Source of the DNA: Stenopsyche tienmushanensis
Lineage: Eukaryota > Arthropoda > Insecta > Trichoptera > Stenopsychidae
DNA length: 64,000 nt
NCBI GenBank assembly: GCA_008973525.1
Contig: WACJ01000226.1
Span: 310,001-374,000, forward strand
Direction: 5' to 3'
Shown: positions 1 through 12,659 of the stretch, in pieces
Position numbering within the stretch: position 1 is the first letter of the stretch
How the letters are laid out: every line of letters starts with the position of its first letter
The notes under the pieces: model-generated
What the model was told of the DNA's origin: nothing
Seen by the model: only the letters and a program-made list of their open reading frames with translations
Databases searched by the model: none
Position numbers and translations under genes: made by a program

Positions 1-861
1 TGGGCGCCGTTTGTCTTCGGCGATTCAACAATTCGAGACTCGAGCTGTCGGCAATTCCGAGGATATTAAGAAAAATACCTCAAAGTTTGAGTTGGCGTTC
101 CCTTGGAAGCATTCAGCGTGCTTGTTAAGCTCATATAAAGAGATAATGATACAACCATAACATTACCGCGGTCCAACGTTATAATTAACACGGCATTTAA
201 TCTAAAGCTTATGGCTAGATAAACATATGACTTTATGTATATTTCAAGCATAAAATTCAGATAATCACAATTGATAAAAACCCAGACGAAAGTCTTCATA
301 GAAAATACAAAATAGACTGTTGTTGTATGTTATGTAGCTCATCCCCAAGTCCTTTATGTTTCCGTAAGAACGCGTCGATGTCTATTCAATCAATCCTTTG
401 AGTAGTGAGCTAATTTGAAATCTTCATAAACTTAGATCGCCAAACTTTTGTATGTTCGCCAAACCACTTATCTGTCAGGATCATCGCAGCGTGTATGAAG
501 CTTGTATTTATATTTAAAAACTGTTGATAGCACACAATATTCATTCATTTATTTGCATAAGCATAAACAATACATTTGAAGTCGATTCATTATATCATTA
601 TTAGTCAATAAATTTGGGTTAACTCCGTATCTGTCTTGTCTCCGAGCTCAACGTGTATGAATGCTCTTTCTGAATCACTGGAATTCGGACACAACATTGT
701 GTCTTACCTCTTTGAGGGTTTAAATGAGGAAAATGCCAAAAATACGTGCCATTTTTACCAATATATTTAGATAAGTTATAAAAGATAAAGAGCGTAAATT
801 TTGGAATGGTTCATTGTTCAGTTTATCAGTCTTGCAATTTGAAAGAGTTATTTTGTTTAAT

Positions 862-1222
862 TAGGATTGATATAAATAATCAAATTTATTTTATTTTGTT
901 GATTTTGTCATATAAATATGAACAAACATACAAACATTGATTTTTATATATAAGATCTACTGTAGGTTAATTGTATTATACCTATATTATTTGAGAAAGT
1001 GCAAACAATAAATTGGAAAAGTTTTATCGCAATCGAATGAACGGTACGGCAGCGCATTAAATACGGACAAACAAACATCGATTTTTATATATTAAACTAT
1101 ACCTATGTTACTCGCGAAATCCTTGGCAATAAATGAACGAAATTTTATTGCAATATGATGAACGGTATGGCATCGCATTTCACACGAACAAAACCCAATT
1201 CATTTTTATATATTAGATATAT
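862..1222 (+). repeat. Tandem-dimer interspersed repeat, copy 1
   Basis: Two related units follow one another. Each starts near ACAAACAT(T/C)GATTTTTATAT, continues through a TTTTATCGCAAT-like stretch and ends with GAACGGTATGGCAGCGCAT-like sequence. The copy closes with AAACCCAATTCATTTTTATA. The same structure recurs at 19970-20243, 24145-24510, 36463-36690 (reverse) and 50368-50673. Family not recognised; it has no coding content. Confidence 0.75.
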
Positions 1223-1884
1223 ACCATTATATTAATCAGTTTCGATTTATACAGTGTTTTCAGAAGCGATCCGCATGAAGCATTTTTGGTTATCATTAAT
1301 CGCAAATATGTCCTAGAATGATGGGGTATTTGACGCCCAAAGCGGTGGCGCAGGGTTGGCGTAATTGGGATGATTTGTGTATTCGTCATCTGCTTGGAGA
1401 GATTTTTTGCGCACAAAACAGTTTCAACCATTAAATTAACCCATAGGCGTGCAGAAACAGATTTGAGTACAATTAAAGTCTAATAACGGATTAGTTTCTC
1501 GTGTAAGCCCAAACCGCATTTTGAAGATCTGCAAGTAATGAATTTTCGTATTTGTAAACGTTTAGCGCATTCCAACGGGAGTTTTAATAAGTAATTTGAA
1601 AGATTGTACAGTAAATCCTATGAATTGTTGAGGGAAGAATCGCCAATGTTAAAACGTCAATTTTGCTCAGACTGATTGATCGCTTGTTATCGCCTTATAT
1701 TTATAATTATTGCCACTGAGAGGCGCTGCCTTTCGCGAGCTCATTAAGTAGTTGATTGAAAAAATGTCATAAATATCTTAAGATCCATTTAAAATTAAAT
1801 TAAATGTAATTTAATGAATATTTTTTTGTATCCAAAAAACGTATTTTTAGCCTGATTTAATACGTTTTTTTAAATTATTAGCAG

Positions 1885-2064
1885 GTGAAGTCCGATGCGG
1901 ACATCCGGGGGCACCGGCTCATTCCTTCGTGCAACTGTCGGGGCCCCCAGTTCCTGGTACTGTAGCAATATACACATGTGAAAGAGGATTTGAACTTTTG
2001 GGGCCTTCCCGGCTCGCTTGTGCACCTGATGGCCGATGGATACCTGATGGCATTCCTTTTTGTG
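1885..2064 (+). CDS. fw: Furrowed-like receptor, sushi/CCP exon (first exon in window)
   Basis: A symmetric phase 1-1 exon of 180 bases, the classic unit for a sushi (complement control protein) domain. It shows the four-cysteine pattern: Cys in CGHPGAP, Cys in IYTCERGFELLG, Cys in LAC, then the conserved Trp in GRWIPDG and the last Cys in PFC. The acceptor is TAGCAG; the exon may also start three bases earlier (1882), adding one residue. The donor is G|GTAAGT. Sushi domains are extracellular, disulfide-bonded modules for protein contact. The exon lies 49 kb before the next one found, so it could be thought a lone exon, but phase and expected domain order (sushi before FTP) support the join. 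Confidence 0.85.
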
Positions 2065-3627
2065 GTAAGTTATTTTTTGATTTGACTTAAATTTCCAGCT
2101 ATCTGCTTGGAAATAGGCATGCGGATATTTATTGCAGGAAAATCATGCACGCATAGCAACTTAATTATGGTATAACCACTAAGAAAAATTGTTTGAAAAT
2201 CGCATTAATTGCAACACTTTCGGATTCTTCGCACTGAGACTTGCTTTTCGTATTGCAAAACGCTTGAAAAGTCTTAAACGTTTTTTATCATCGATGATTC
2301 GGTTCATAATCAAGATGAAATTCGCGGTTTCAAGAGCTTAATCAAGTGTTCACAAGTGTTGCAACGTTTTCCGATCATATTTGGTGCATAAAAGTTGCAC
2401 TTTTTCCGTCGGTCTTCATCCATCCGTTCCGTTTTATTTTTCACGTCTGCATTGCCCCATCCGTTCAAATCGAGGTAATTAGTGTTAAATTTGCTAAATA
2501 AAAAATGCATTCTGATCGGCCGTGCGGAAAAGTTAATAAGCATCTAGCCTTCGTACGAAAATAACATCAGATCCATAAAAATATACAGGATTCGATTAAC
2601 AATATGATTCGAATTCATCATCATCAAATAGGGCTTCGAACCGTTATGTTTTTCATTTCGGTTCCAGTTAAGAGCCAAGCATTTATATATGTGGGATATT
2701 GATGAGGGAAAACCATCAGAGCGATAGCCCTGCCCTCGAATAAATAAGAACACATAACCAAAATGCTGCTTGCGATCAGTTCGCATCCAACATTCCGATT
2801 CAACATAACGCAAAAAAGCATCATCTGAAAACAATTTGCACTCCGATACGATTTCATTGTCGTGGAACTATTTCGCTCGGCGCATTAATTCGGATGACTC
2901 CCTAAATCGCCCGGGGCAGAATTTTTATATTTTGCGACACACAATGGCCACAAAGCCAGTTTCGAATCATTAAACTATTTATCTTCAATTATGCGTAGAA
3001 AGTTCGATACATCGGCGTATTCCGAAGCAAGCAGCTGCTGTTGTTCTTCAAACAATATAACACCTTTTGTGCAGCACTCTCGATTGTTACGTTTTAGAAA
3101 ATGACCGACGGTAATTGAAAACTCTGCGCTCGAAAAACACACAAAACTGTGAGCAGCGATCGTTTAAATTCCAACATAAATTATCATTTAAACATTCGAA
3201 AAATTCTTATAACCATCAATATTCGGTTTAACATTTATAACTCACTTGAACCGTTTAACATGCTCATCGTCGGCAAATCTTAACTGAGATTAAAACTTCC
3301 ATAATTGGCAGTTCTAGTTATTTATACGACTGTTTATTTGCAATTTTATCATAGAGATATTTTATCTATGTGGTTCAAATCAAACTTTAGACATAAGATA
3401 TAAATTTTGTTCATATGCGCTACCATGTGCAGTTTTTCAACATTTCTTTGATTAGCTTGCTTGAGGAATTCGTTATAAACAGTTATTCCCCTTATGGCAT
3501 AGTCGTCTCTTACTATGGCATTTCTTAGAAGTCTAAACCACATCCAAATAAGTCTCCGAATTCTACAAATAGCACTTATATATTAGGCGGTCCCGTAATT
3601 ATTTGAATTTTTGGTATAATTAAGTAT
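2065..3627. other. Intronic stretch without recognised feature
   Basis: AT-rich sequence. Only short random frames are seen. A piece near 2630-2665 (GGGCTTCGAACCG, then a CGGTTCC-like stretch) resembles the termini of the hAT-like family at 41390-41705. Confidence 0.4.
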
Positions 3628-3877
3628 TTAACCCCTTCAACGTTACGCATCACTGTTAAAAGTGTCATCCGTAGTGACACGATCTTTTCACCGCTAGCAG
3701 ATACGTACGTCATATCTAGTATACGAAAATAGTATATCATCAAGTTGCAATCGGACATATCCGTCATTTTCTATTGAGGTTTGCTTAACTTTCACAATGC
3801 GGATATATCCGTCATACCCATTTTGCAAGGACTTTGATCTTGACGAATATATACGTCATATCCACTTAAGGGGTTAA
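3628..3877. mobile_element. 250-bp TTAA-bounded piggyBac-like MITE
   Basis: It begins TTAACCCCTT and ends AAGGGGTTAA, so TTAA target copies flank inverted ends. Inside lie subterminal motifs such as GCGGATATATCCGTCAT and GACGAATATATACGTCATA. It has no coding capacity. A related copy lies at 17028 and on. Confidence 0.75.
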
Positions 3878-6572
3878 TACAATTCCCTTCATTAATATAA
3901 ACACATCTTCCCATCGCTTTGCATCGCGTGCATCATGAAGCAATATCATTTGGTTCAATAAATGCAGACGTTTCTACCATGTTGGGCATAAAAGTGATCG
4001 ATTTTTTAACATTTTTTTAATGCAAAAAGTATTAAATATAAAATATTGATCTTTATTGAACATAAAAATATTTTTTTAAATTTAACTAAGCATGTTAGTG
4101 GAAGTGGAGGGAACCGCGCAAATCGATGCGCGAGCGATGATATTCTTCACTATGGACGTCCTAAGTCCTGAACGGGAGATTTTTAGCAAATAAATTAAAC
4201 ATATTTTTACTTTGCATAATATTTTGTATAGCTTAGACTATAATTAATACAAAATATTGTAAAATAAAAAAATAGTGAGCGATTGAAGTAATTTTTTTGT
4301 TTTTGCCAACATTTTTTGTAGTTTTTTGTTTATTAAATTAACATTTTTTAATATTTTTGGATAGTTGTAGTCTATACAATAAAAACGTTTATTATACACG
4401 TTTCTGCCAAATTTCATAAAGAATGCTCATATAAAGCGTGTGGGAGCACTTCCATAAGCTTGAAAAAAGTAGTTCTCAGCTTCACGAAGCGCAGCTTATC
4501 TTCGTCTGTCTATAACTTTGTGATTTTCATTTATATCGACTTGAAATTCATTCAACATATTTTTAAACATTCGTTATTTCCGATGCATGAAGAAAAATAA
4601 ATTATTTTTTTGAACCGACAAGGTAAAAACGTCCCTTATTGATGCAAAATATCTAATTGTCGACAATAAACTTGTGCATTTATAGTTTTTTTCTGGTTTC
4701 ATTAATGCATATTGAATTATTACCCGCATATCCGACCATGTGCACAAAACAACCATTTTCATAGTCAATACTGGGGCTTAGGGGTTGAAATTGGGGGCTC
4801 GTTTCGAGAAATTCATTGATTTTTTCGTGGTATTTGAACCATTTTTCATCACCAAAAACAATGCTATTTTTTTAATGTATGTTACTATTTCTATGTATAG
4901 TGCATTTTTATGTATAGTGCTATTTTACATAGCACCCATCCTATTCGTTTTATATGTTTGCACAATGGTTAATGGGAATCTAAGTCTTTAAAAAAACTTC
5001 TGGATGGATCTCATTCGATTCAACTCTTAAGCTTCTATTGGCCGATTTAAATTTCTGGAAGTAATATTGGCATTTGCGGAATGTTACCACTTCACGATAA
5101 ACATATTTGACATGTATTCGCTGATTTTACTGATAAAAATGTTTCTGTCCTTGTAGTTCAAACATGAGATTTTTCCCAACAAGGAATCATAATTTATAGC
5201 TTCTTTGTCTCATGCATAAATCAAAATGATATTGATATTTCATATGTATTGTAAATGAGGGCGATTGGATGTAATTAACGCTTTGACATGTCAATAATGT
5301 TCAGTTATAATCTTTAATGAATCTATCAATACCTCAATCGATCCAGCTCAAAACCAGATATTCAAGATCTCATCTATGAAAGTCATGCTTCACTATCAGA
5401 CAACATGCTCGTGTACGGTGTAAATGATGATAGCCGATACACTTTGAAGGCGTATATTTTTAAATTTCTCTTAATTTAGCATTAAGATGTTTACGGATTC
5501 ATACAAGTTCAATATTAATTCTTCCGCGTTAATTCGTCGCCAATTAATTTTCATAGTTGCGACATGTTTTTGATGAATTGAAGCGTCGCGAAAGAAGTTC
5601 CTCGCCAAATCGATCTTCGTGAAAGCATCAATTGGTCCGAATTAGTCTCAATACGCCGATTGTAGTTGTACAATTTATTCTGGACCTTGTGACAAATCAT
5701 CCGTTTCCCAGTTATAATCATACGCAATTGAAGATGTTGAATCGAGAAAAACTTTCCCTGAATGTTAATGAACTTTTACGGATAGTGAATCCGATAGTGG
5801 CATTTCGCAGGAAAATCGAAATCGCTGAAACTGACCGCGTTGAATCATCGAGTGTTAATGCTAATTAGAAAGTCTGCATTCTTATGAGGGGAGTCAAAAT
5901 TGATTTTGTCAATTCGAAGAATTAGCGTGAAAGACGTCCATGAGAATAAACGGAAGAGATTGCCTAATTGAAGTTCGAGCATTCATAAAGGAATTCAAAT
6001 TTGTTCTTCATCGACTTATATTAAATTGACAAAGGCATGTTTATCATTTAATAAATTAAGCGCAGAGTTGAATATGAACCGCACCCTAAATACGAGCCTT
6101 CACCGACATCGATTAAAGCCGCAGGTTCAGTCAGTATTTGAAAAGCGCAACGCCATAAACTGTTCAGATTCATGTGTTCCGAGTAGCGCTCTACAATTTA
6201 TTGCAGTTCTCATCCCACTAAATATACAGAGTTGATCAAAAAGTTATCAGACCGACGAACGCGAACTAGAACCTAGTTAGTAGTTTTTATTTTTTACCAA
6301 ATATGAGCGCCCTACATATGATAATAACAAGAAGACAAATATTGGTTGTGTGCGAGGTATTCATCTTTATTCAATGATGTCGGACATGGTGTTATCCTGA
6401 AGATGTAACATCCTGCGTACTGATCTGAAGACAGTGCTCTTCAATTTCTGTAATGTAATTCTTAGCTACCATCTATATTTTTATGCAATTCATCATCCGG
6501 AAGAATGTAGAATAGATATAGTCGTAAAAATATATTCTATGAAGAATCATTATTTCCATCATCAACAAGAAA
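3878..6572. other. Intronic stretch without recognised feature
   Basis: Low-complexity, AT-rich sequence. Small frames at 4785-4991, 5632-5868 and 6026-6235 have no recognisable domain, and their composition matches the background. Confidence 0.4.
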
Positions 6573-6972
6573 TTTGCTCATGAATCCCGGGATTAGTAAA
6601 CGTAATCCCGAAAAATTCGAGATTGAAATTTTTATCTAACAGAAATCGTACACATCAACAGCACGATGAAGGCTACTAAATCGATACATTCCCGCCCAAA
6701 TCTGGACGCTTAGAAACAGTGGAGTAACTATTAATTGACAAGCTTATGCGACGCCTATGGGCAGTAATTGTCTAATCTATGTATACATATATACAGTACA
6801 TATATATTTTTCAAATTGTTATATTAACCTTTCCCTACCGGTGATGTATTTACTACACCTCGACTCTAATAATGGGAATATCGATATGAAATATAATAGA
6901 TACGGGGCTCAGATTTTTTGTATTCCTCCGTAATATAATTACGAATCACATCACATCAAGTATTCATCTGAA
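6573..6972 (+). mobile_element. CCCGGGATT-type DNA-transposon-like repeat, copy 1
   Basis: It starts with ATCCCGGGATTAGTAAACG and runs through CAGTGGAGTAACTA and a conserved core, GGTGATGTATTTACTACACC, to TAATATAATTACGAATCACA. The core recurs at 11069-11725 (reverse), 32282-32640 (reverse), 35339-35765, 37190-37580 and 58618-58915. It has no open frame. The class is uncertain: hAT-like or another cut-and-paste derivative. Confidence 0.7.
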
Positions 6973-9209
6973 GCGATGGAAATACATCATCTGAGGCGTT
7001 TAAAATCAAAATGTTCAAGAACGAGAGTCTTACTTTTATTTAAATTAGATCTGGATTTAAATCAGAGCCTTTATTTTATAAACACGGTATTTTATGTAAT
7101 AATATTCATACCCTTCGGTCTAAGTAAGGTTCATATTTTCCAATTTAAAGATGCGGTTAGTTTTAGGTATACCTGGAATTACCGTCAAATCCACTCAAAG
7201 CTGGTTTCGATGCTAAACAATGAAAACTGTTTTATATTCGGTCGATTTTAAGATTTATTTTCTTATAGTGCCTCATCCGCCTAAACCACAAACTGCCTTT
7301 GTCATTTCAAGCAACGATATTTTCAACATTCTTCAAATACCACACCTCGAATGCGTTTATTTTACTCATTAAAACTATTATATGGATGTTTCTGATCGAT
7401 AATATTTTGATATGTTGTAAATAATCAATTGTATTCGACTTATTGCCATCAATACTATATCATTAACATTTGCAAGCTAGAATTTGGTCTGGTAGAATAA
7501 GTCTGAGAACTATTTGATCGCACCGTGCTACTATAGCACTACAATGCATTTAAACACCCACCATGCTAAAAGCTCACATCCACCACCCTCATGAACTCCT
7601 GATACCTTCCATCAGATTGCAAGTTATTTATTTTCCCCGAAATCAAATTTCAATCTATAATATATTATTAATAGTATTGATATAATGCGAATTAGATTTT
7701 TATATTATCGAAAGCGAATGAAATTGCACCGAATGATTTAATTGCATTTAAATATGCAAATTGCATCAATATCCAATTTCGCCATGCAATGATGTGGACT
7801 TACATGGCATTCTCCAACGATATTACTGGAAATATGTCTTCAGATCGATGTAACAATTTGAATAGTCACCAAGACTCTAATACAGTAATTTGGCATTCAC
7901 CTTTTCGGAGTTCAAGGAACTTAATCTTGAGACGTATTAATAATAGAATGCCAAAAATGTACTTGTCATCAAGCACATGTTGTGACGAACACATTGATGA
8001 TTCAGCACAGCTCTCTTGTTAAATGGTGCTATTCTTTCCCCGGAAGGATAAACGTTACACTTTCTAAACTTTGAGTCATTGGCACAAGCAAATATTCGTA
8101 CCATATGCAACAGGATATCCCAGTTTATGCAATCAAACCAGTCGAAATCTTCAATTCTGATCGGTAGATGATTCAAGATTATTTATTTCAGACTGACTGC
8201 CGATCATGCTCTTCTGGGAATCGATTGTTTGAAATCGATTTCGATTTACCCTGCTTTAAAGCGGGACGTCGAGTTCTACTTAAACACTCCAACCAGTTTT
8301 ATGAACGACCCGTTGGAATCGTATTTAAGTTTCTAGTTTCACCAGTAGTCGAGAACTCGTTTTCCTATCCTACTGGTTCTTTAGAACGAAGAAGCTTCAA
8401 CGTTTCAAAGCGCTCTGTGCAGAAACTGCATCTACGCACTATGCAGCCGAAGAAATTCTTTGAAGATTAATACGAAATTAGCGATCCATGTCTGGCGTTT
8501 CACGATTTCGTGACTCATAAATTGCGTCTTTGTTTTGCACAAGGCCCAAAGATAATGACGGTGAAAAATTTAATCCAGACAAAACGAAGACGAAATGTGC
8601 GAACATTGATCATTAACCCTCTTAGTGCTGGGCGAAGACATATGAACGACGATATATCGTTGCATATGCGATGACGCCCTGAAATTCGCATCGCGAGATG
8701 CACGATCTTTGACAAATATAGGAACATAATTGCAACATTAGGATGCAACATCTTGTTTATATTGATGAAATAATGAAAAATAAAGAACGAACAGACGGAC
8801 ATTCATCCATATTGTATATAGTATATTAACACATAACGTACGGGAAACTTCACGTGCTCCGTGACGACCCTTCAACTTCACCTTTAAAATAATCAACGAT
8901 TTATAACTATCATCATAAAATCATGTTTTTTAGTTTTCTAAGCATCTTGTTACCTAATAGATAAATTTTTCATTGCTTTTTACACCTTCTTGGTAGGGTT
9001 TTGAATTGGGGGCCGAATTATATGGAGCATTTTTTGCTAGGCTTCTGCTTCATTGTTTATAGCCCACAAATGTTTATTTGGGTTTCCAGGACAACACTCT
9101 CGGGATAAGTCATAGTTTATAAATACATGTTGGTGATTCATATTAAATAAAGAAAGTTTGACATGCATAAATGTTATGTACTTATGGTAGATTCAAAACT
9201 CGATCTTAA
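6973..9209. other. Intronic stretch without recognised gene
   Basis: Open frames at 6976-7251, 7789-8022 and 8168-8470 show no domain I know. A TTAACCCTCTTAGTGC stretch near 8614 looks like the end of another TTAA element but I could not find its partner. Confidence 0.35.
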
Positions 9210-9385
9210 TGCATTGACCAGAACAGATGCCACCTTGACGATATAAATTTTAAAATATAATAAATAAAAACTTTAAATGTCTCTTTATTACATGGAAAAA
9301 TAATTAAATCAATATCTACTATATTTTTTATGTTATTCATTTTTTAAATAAAGTAGTTTCCCTGTCGCACCTGTGCTTCCCACAC
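9210..9385 (+). repeat. Interspersed repeat pair, member 1
   Basis: About 170 bases similar to 48988-49160: both run from GCATTGA(C/T)CAGAAC through AATAAAAACTTTA(A/C)AT and a TTATTCATTTTTAAA-like stretch to a GTTTCCC/ATTTCCC region. Non-coding; family unknown. Confidence 0.55.
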
Positions 9386-9572
9386 GTAATGTGTTAATGG
9401 CGTTATTTGAGTAAATTTAAAATTCGATCAATGTAGTATTCAACGGATAATTCCGGAAAAGTGTTCAAATACACTTGAAAAAATAGGAAAGACCATAAAA
9501 CAGGGGGGGGGGGTGTATACCACAAGACATTACTGATGAAATCAAGACGGTGCGCGCGAGTACGTGTCATGA

Positions 9573-10120
9573 TTAACAAGTGGGCGGGACGTATATATAC
9601 GTCCAACGTAAACTGCATCGAAATCGGTTAGGACGTATATATACGTCCTCGAAATACATGTAGAGTCCTAAAGCAGGCGGGACTTTTTTTTAAACAAAAA
9701 AAAAACAGCATTACACCCAAATCCTCACACTTAGTTGAAGGGCATTTTCAAATAACAAATGAAAGGGAACTAAAGCCAGGAAATTTCGAATTTATTACAA
9801 AAAAGGGAAAGAATCTACATACTGGTGCCCGGATTGTGAGGTGGCACTACATGTCAACAACTGTTTTAAAATATATCATACAGAAGTTGAGTTTTGTATT
9901 TATTTATGAATACATTTTTGTATTTGTTAATTTCTCTATATGTTTATGTATCTTAAGTAAAAAAATATGTTTCATTGATTTTTTTATAAATTCTAAGCAT
10001 CGTTAAAAAATTAATAATATGAACTCACGCCTAGTGGGCAGGACGTATATATTCGTCCTAACGAAAATGTGCGCGCCCACTGTTTGTTGTGTTAAGGAAC
10101 TTCCCCGCTTAACAGGTTAA
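9573..10120 (+). mobile_element. piggyBac-like element remnant with transposase C-terminus
   Basis: TTAA flanks both ends (9573-9576 and 10117-10120). The left end reads AAGTGGGCGGGACG; the right end reads CGCTTAACAGG before TTAA. GGACGTATATATACGTCC palindromes lie at both ends. A frame at about 9796-9909 reads TYWCPDCEVALHVNNCFKIY and then H, the cysteine/histidine zinc-ribbon that ends piggyBac transposases (DDE_Tnp_1_7), followed by a stop. The catalytic domain is missing, so the copy is dead. A related copy lies in reverse at 44773-45505. Confidence 0.85.
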
Positions 10121-11068
10121 GCACTGATACTCTAACTCACAGAAATTACTCGTGTTTAAGCATTTTATAATCATCAACGAGCCAATTGGTAGTCCTCGTT
10201 AGTTTTACAATCGACGACATATAGTATCTTAGCATCCTAAGGGTTAATTTATATTAAATAGGTAAAAAAGCGTCGTTATGCATGTTTATCTTATAATCGG
10301 TAGTTTCTTCTTTGATTAAACAAAAAAAGATCTTTAAACCCTTTCTGAATGATTTCAACAATAAATCATTAAATGACTTATACAAAGGAGTAATTCTGAC
10401 ATATGGCTCAGTTATCCAGGAAAGCGTAGAGAAATGTGTTTCTTAATTGACCTTGAAGTGATGGTTACGATTCATGCATTTGTAGAGGACTCCTGCTGCA
10501 TCAGCTTGATGGCATCTGCACGACGGCAGTTGTCTGATTTTTTAGCAGCAGTTATCGAAGTCGCTCAAACAAGAGTGTGTATGTGTTTTATACTTTAGCG
10601 TCCAGTACACACTCGTGTTAAGTAACAGTTACTCGTATTACGATTGAACAATTACGGTGCATCAAACTTCGCTCTGTGTCTTGGTAGGTTTTTTTTATAT
10701 ATATACAAATATATATATAAATAACCACAAAGAGCAAAGGGTCAACAGAATCAACGAAAATGATATATATATCAAATTGTTTGAAATGCACTGTGCATAG
10801 ATGGAATCACGCAACCTGACGTTTGGCAGCATTTTCGGATCATGGAAACCTTCTTCAATAAAAGCTTGATTTTTTCATATTAGCCTCAAAAATATGTTTT
10901 GCTAAAAGAATTAACACCGTTGTGTGAAGCCATTATTAAACGTCGTAGGTGCCGGTAGCAATATTAACGGCTGTATTTTTATGGAAGTGCAATTAAGGGC
11001 GCAGATGCGCAACGAATCGCCTGGGCCGTTGGAAGACGCGTTCTTCCCGCCAGCGAGCTCGATCTCGC

Positions 11069-11725
11069 AACTAGGGGATCCAATCCCGAGCCAAAATTTC
11101 GATTCTGGGATTTCGGGATCAGTCCCGGGTCCCGGGATCCCGGGATCGAAATTTTCAATAGTTACCGCGATACATAATTGATGACCGCGTGATAACATCA
11201 TCGATTTTCGTATAACACCATCAATGTGACTGATAAAATTCCTTTCTGCTGAGACACGAACTAAAACTCGCAAAATTCCCGATTTCCCGACAAATTATTT
11301 ATTTCCATCGCTGCAGATGAATATTTATATACTATAATACTCTGATGTGATTCGTAATTATATTACGGAGGAATACTAAAATTTTGAACCCCATATCTAT
11401 TATATTTCATATCGATATTCCCATTATTAGAGTCGAGGTGTAGTAAATACATCACCGGTAGGTAAATAATAATATAACAATTTGAAAAACATATATGTAC
11501 TGTATATATGTATACATAGATTAGACAGTTATTGCCCTTAGGCGTCGTCTAAGCTCGCCAATTAGTAGTTACGTCACTGTTTCCAAGCGTCGAGATTTCG
11601 GCGACAATGTCTCGATTTAGTAGTCTTCAACGTGTTGGTGAGGTATACGAATTCTGTTAGATAAAAAACTCAATCCCGAATTTTTCGGGATTACGTTTAC
11701 TATTCCCGGGATTAATGAGCGGGGA
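11069..11725 (-). mobile_element. CCCGGGATT-type DNA-transposon-like repeat, copy 2 (longest)
   Basis: Reverse-oriented copy of the family. It begins near ACTAGGGGATCCAATCCCGAG, contains a nested palindrome of CCCGGG/GGGATC units near 11110-11150, the conserved core at about 11330-11460, and ends near CCCGGGATTAATGAGC. The frames at 10911-11273 (-) and 10924-11181 (+) overlap this repeat and do not look like real proteins. Confidence 0.7.
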
Positions 11726-12519
11726 ATGTCGATCTATGTGCAAAATACCCTATATAATTTAATTTTTTTCCCCAATAATTTCTTATGTGAAGAATATAGA
11801 CATTTAATAAGGCGATCTTTGGAGGGTAATTAGATGACCCAATCGTCTACTAAATCTTACGATCATCAAAGCCATTCTACTTCTCCATTTTGTTTAATAT
11901 TCTTGCACTGTTGACCATAAACAGTGGGCTTCTTACTCGATCCATTAATGTGTTGGATCTTCGAAATCGCCCAAAGTTGAACCGCAGCTCTTCCCTGTTC
12001 ATATACCGTAACAGTTTCGATTATTTCACTTCCCACTATCTTCACAGCTGTCTCGTTCGCTCTGATGCCACGGAGCAATGCAGACGAATTCGGAAGATCG
12101 GTGTAAGTCCAGCAGATGGTAATCGAACCGATTTAATTACGCCAGAATAGAAAACGCAGACACAACGTGTTCTGTCTGCGGATTTAAATCGAATTCTGTC
12201 GGTGAAATGAAGGACGGATCCGATTTTCACTCGAATCTGCCAAAATTACACGAAGAAGATCAAGTCACTTCAATCGAACGAGAAGTGATATAATTGTGAT
12301 AATTTGCCGCCATCGAGTGGACAACTGGGATCTACTGTTATAAAGATGCAAGAAATATAATTATCGGAAATGCAATCGTGAATTTGATCTTTGATCTGAT
12401 TTGGCACAAATTCATGAGAAATCTACTTTTTAATTGTGTTCGCTCTTCGATCACCTTCTGAAGATAGCTCTAACATTCAAGATTTGCTATTATTAGATTG
12501 ATATATATATATATCAGGT

Positions 12520-12655
12520 CTTCGAAGCGAAACTGAACCGATAACCGGTAAAAACGTTATTTTTGTGTCATTATATTTGCAAACGATGAGGACCCGAAAG
12601 TATTCGAAAATTTTGAGATCTTATGTTTGAGCTCAGTTAGTGTCCAGACACAGTG
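12520..12655. repeat. Repeat fragments before a mariner copy
   Basis: CAGGTCTTCGAAGCGAAACT and ACCGATAACCGGTAAAAACG resemble one end of the hAT-like family. The part at 12575-12655 matches, in reverse, the sequence at 24700-24840 (shared GAAAGTATTC and TTTGAGCTCAGTT). Function unknown. Confidence 0.4.
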
Positions 12656-12659
12656 ACCG

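Noticed and set aside
862..1222. Repeated units as a CRISPR array
   Set aside because: Only two diverged units per copy, dispersed through an insect intron, with no spacers or Cas genes.
8168..8470. 100-codon plus-strand frame
   Set aside because: No recognised domain, no splice context, and background composition.
10911..11273. 120-codon minus-strand frame with GIPGPG-like sequence
   Set aside because: It overlaps the CCCGGG palindrome repeat; the Gly/Pro pattern is a product of repeated CCCGGGATC, not a protein family.
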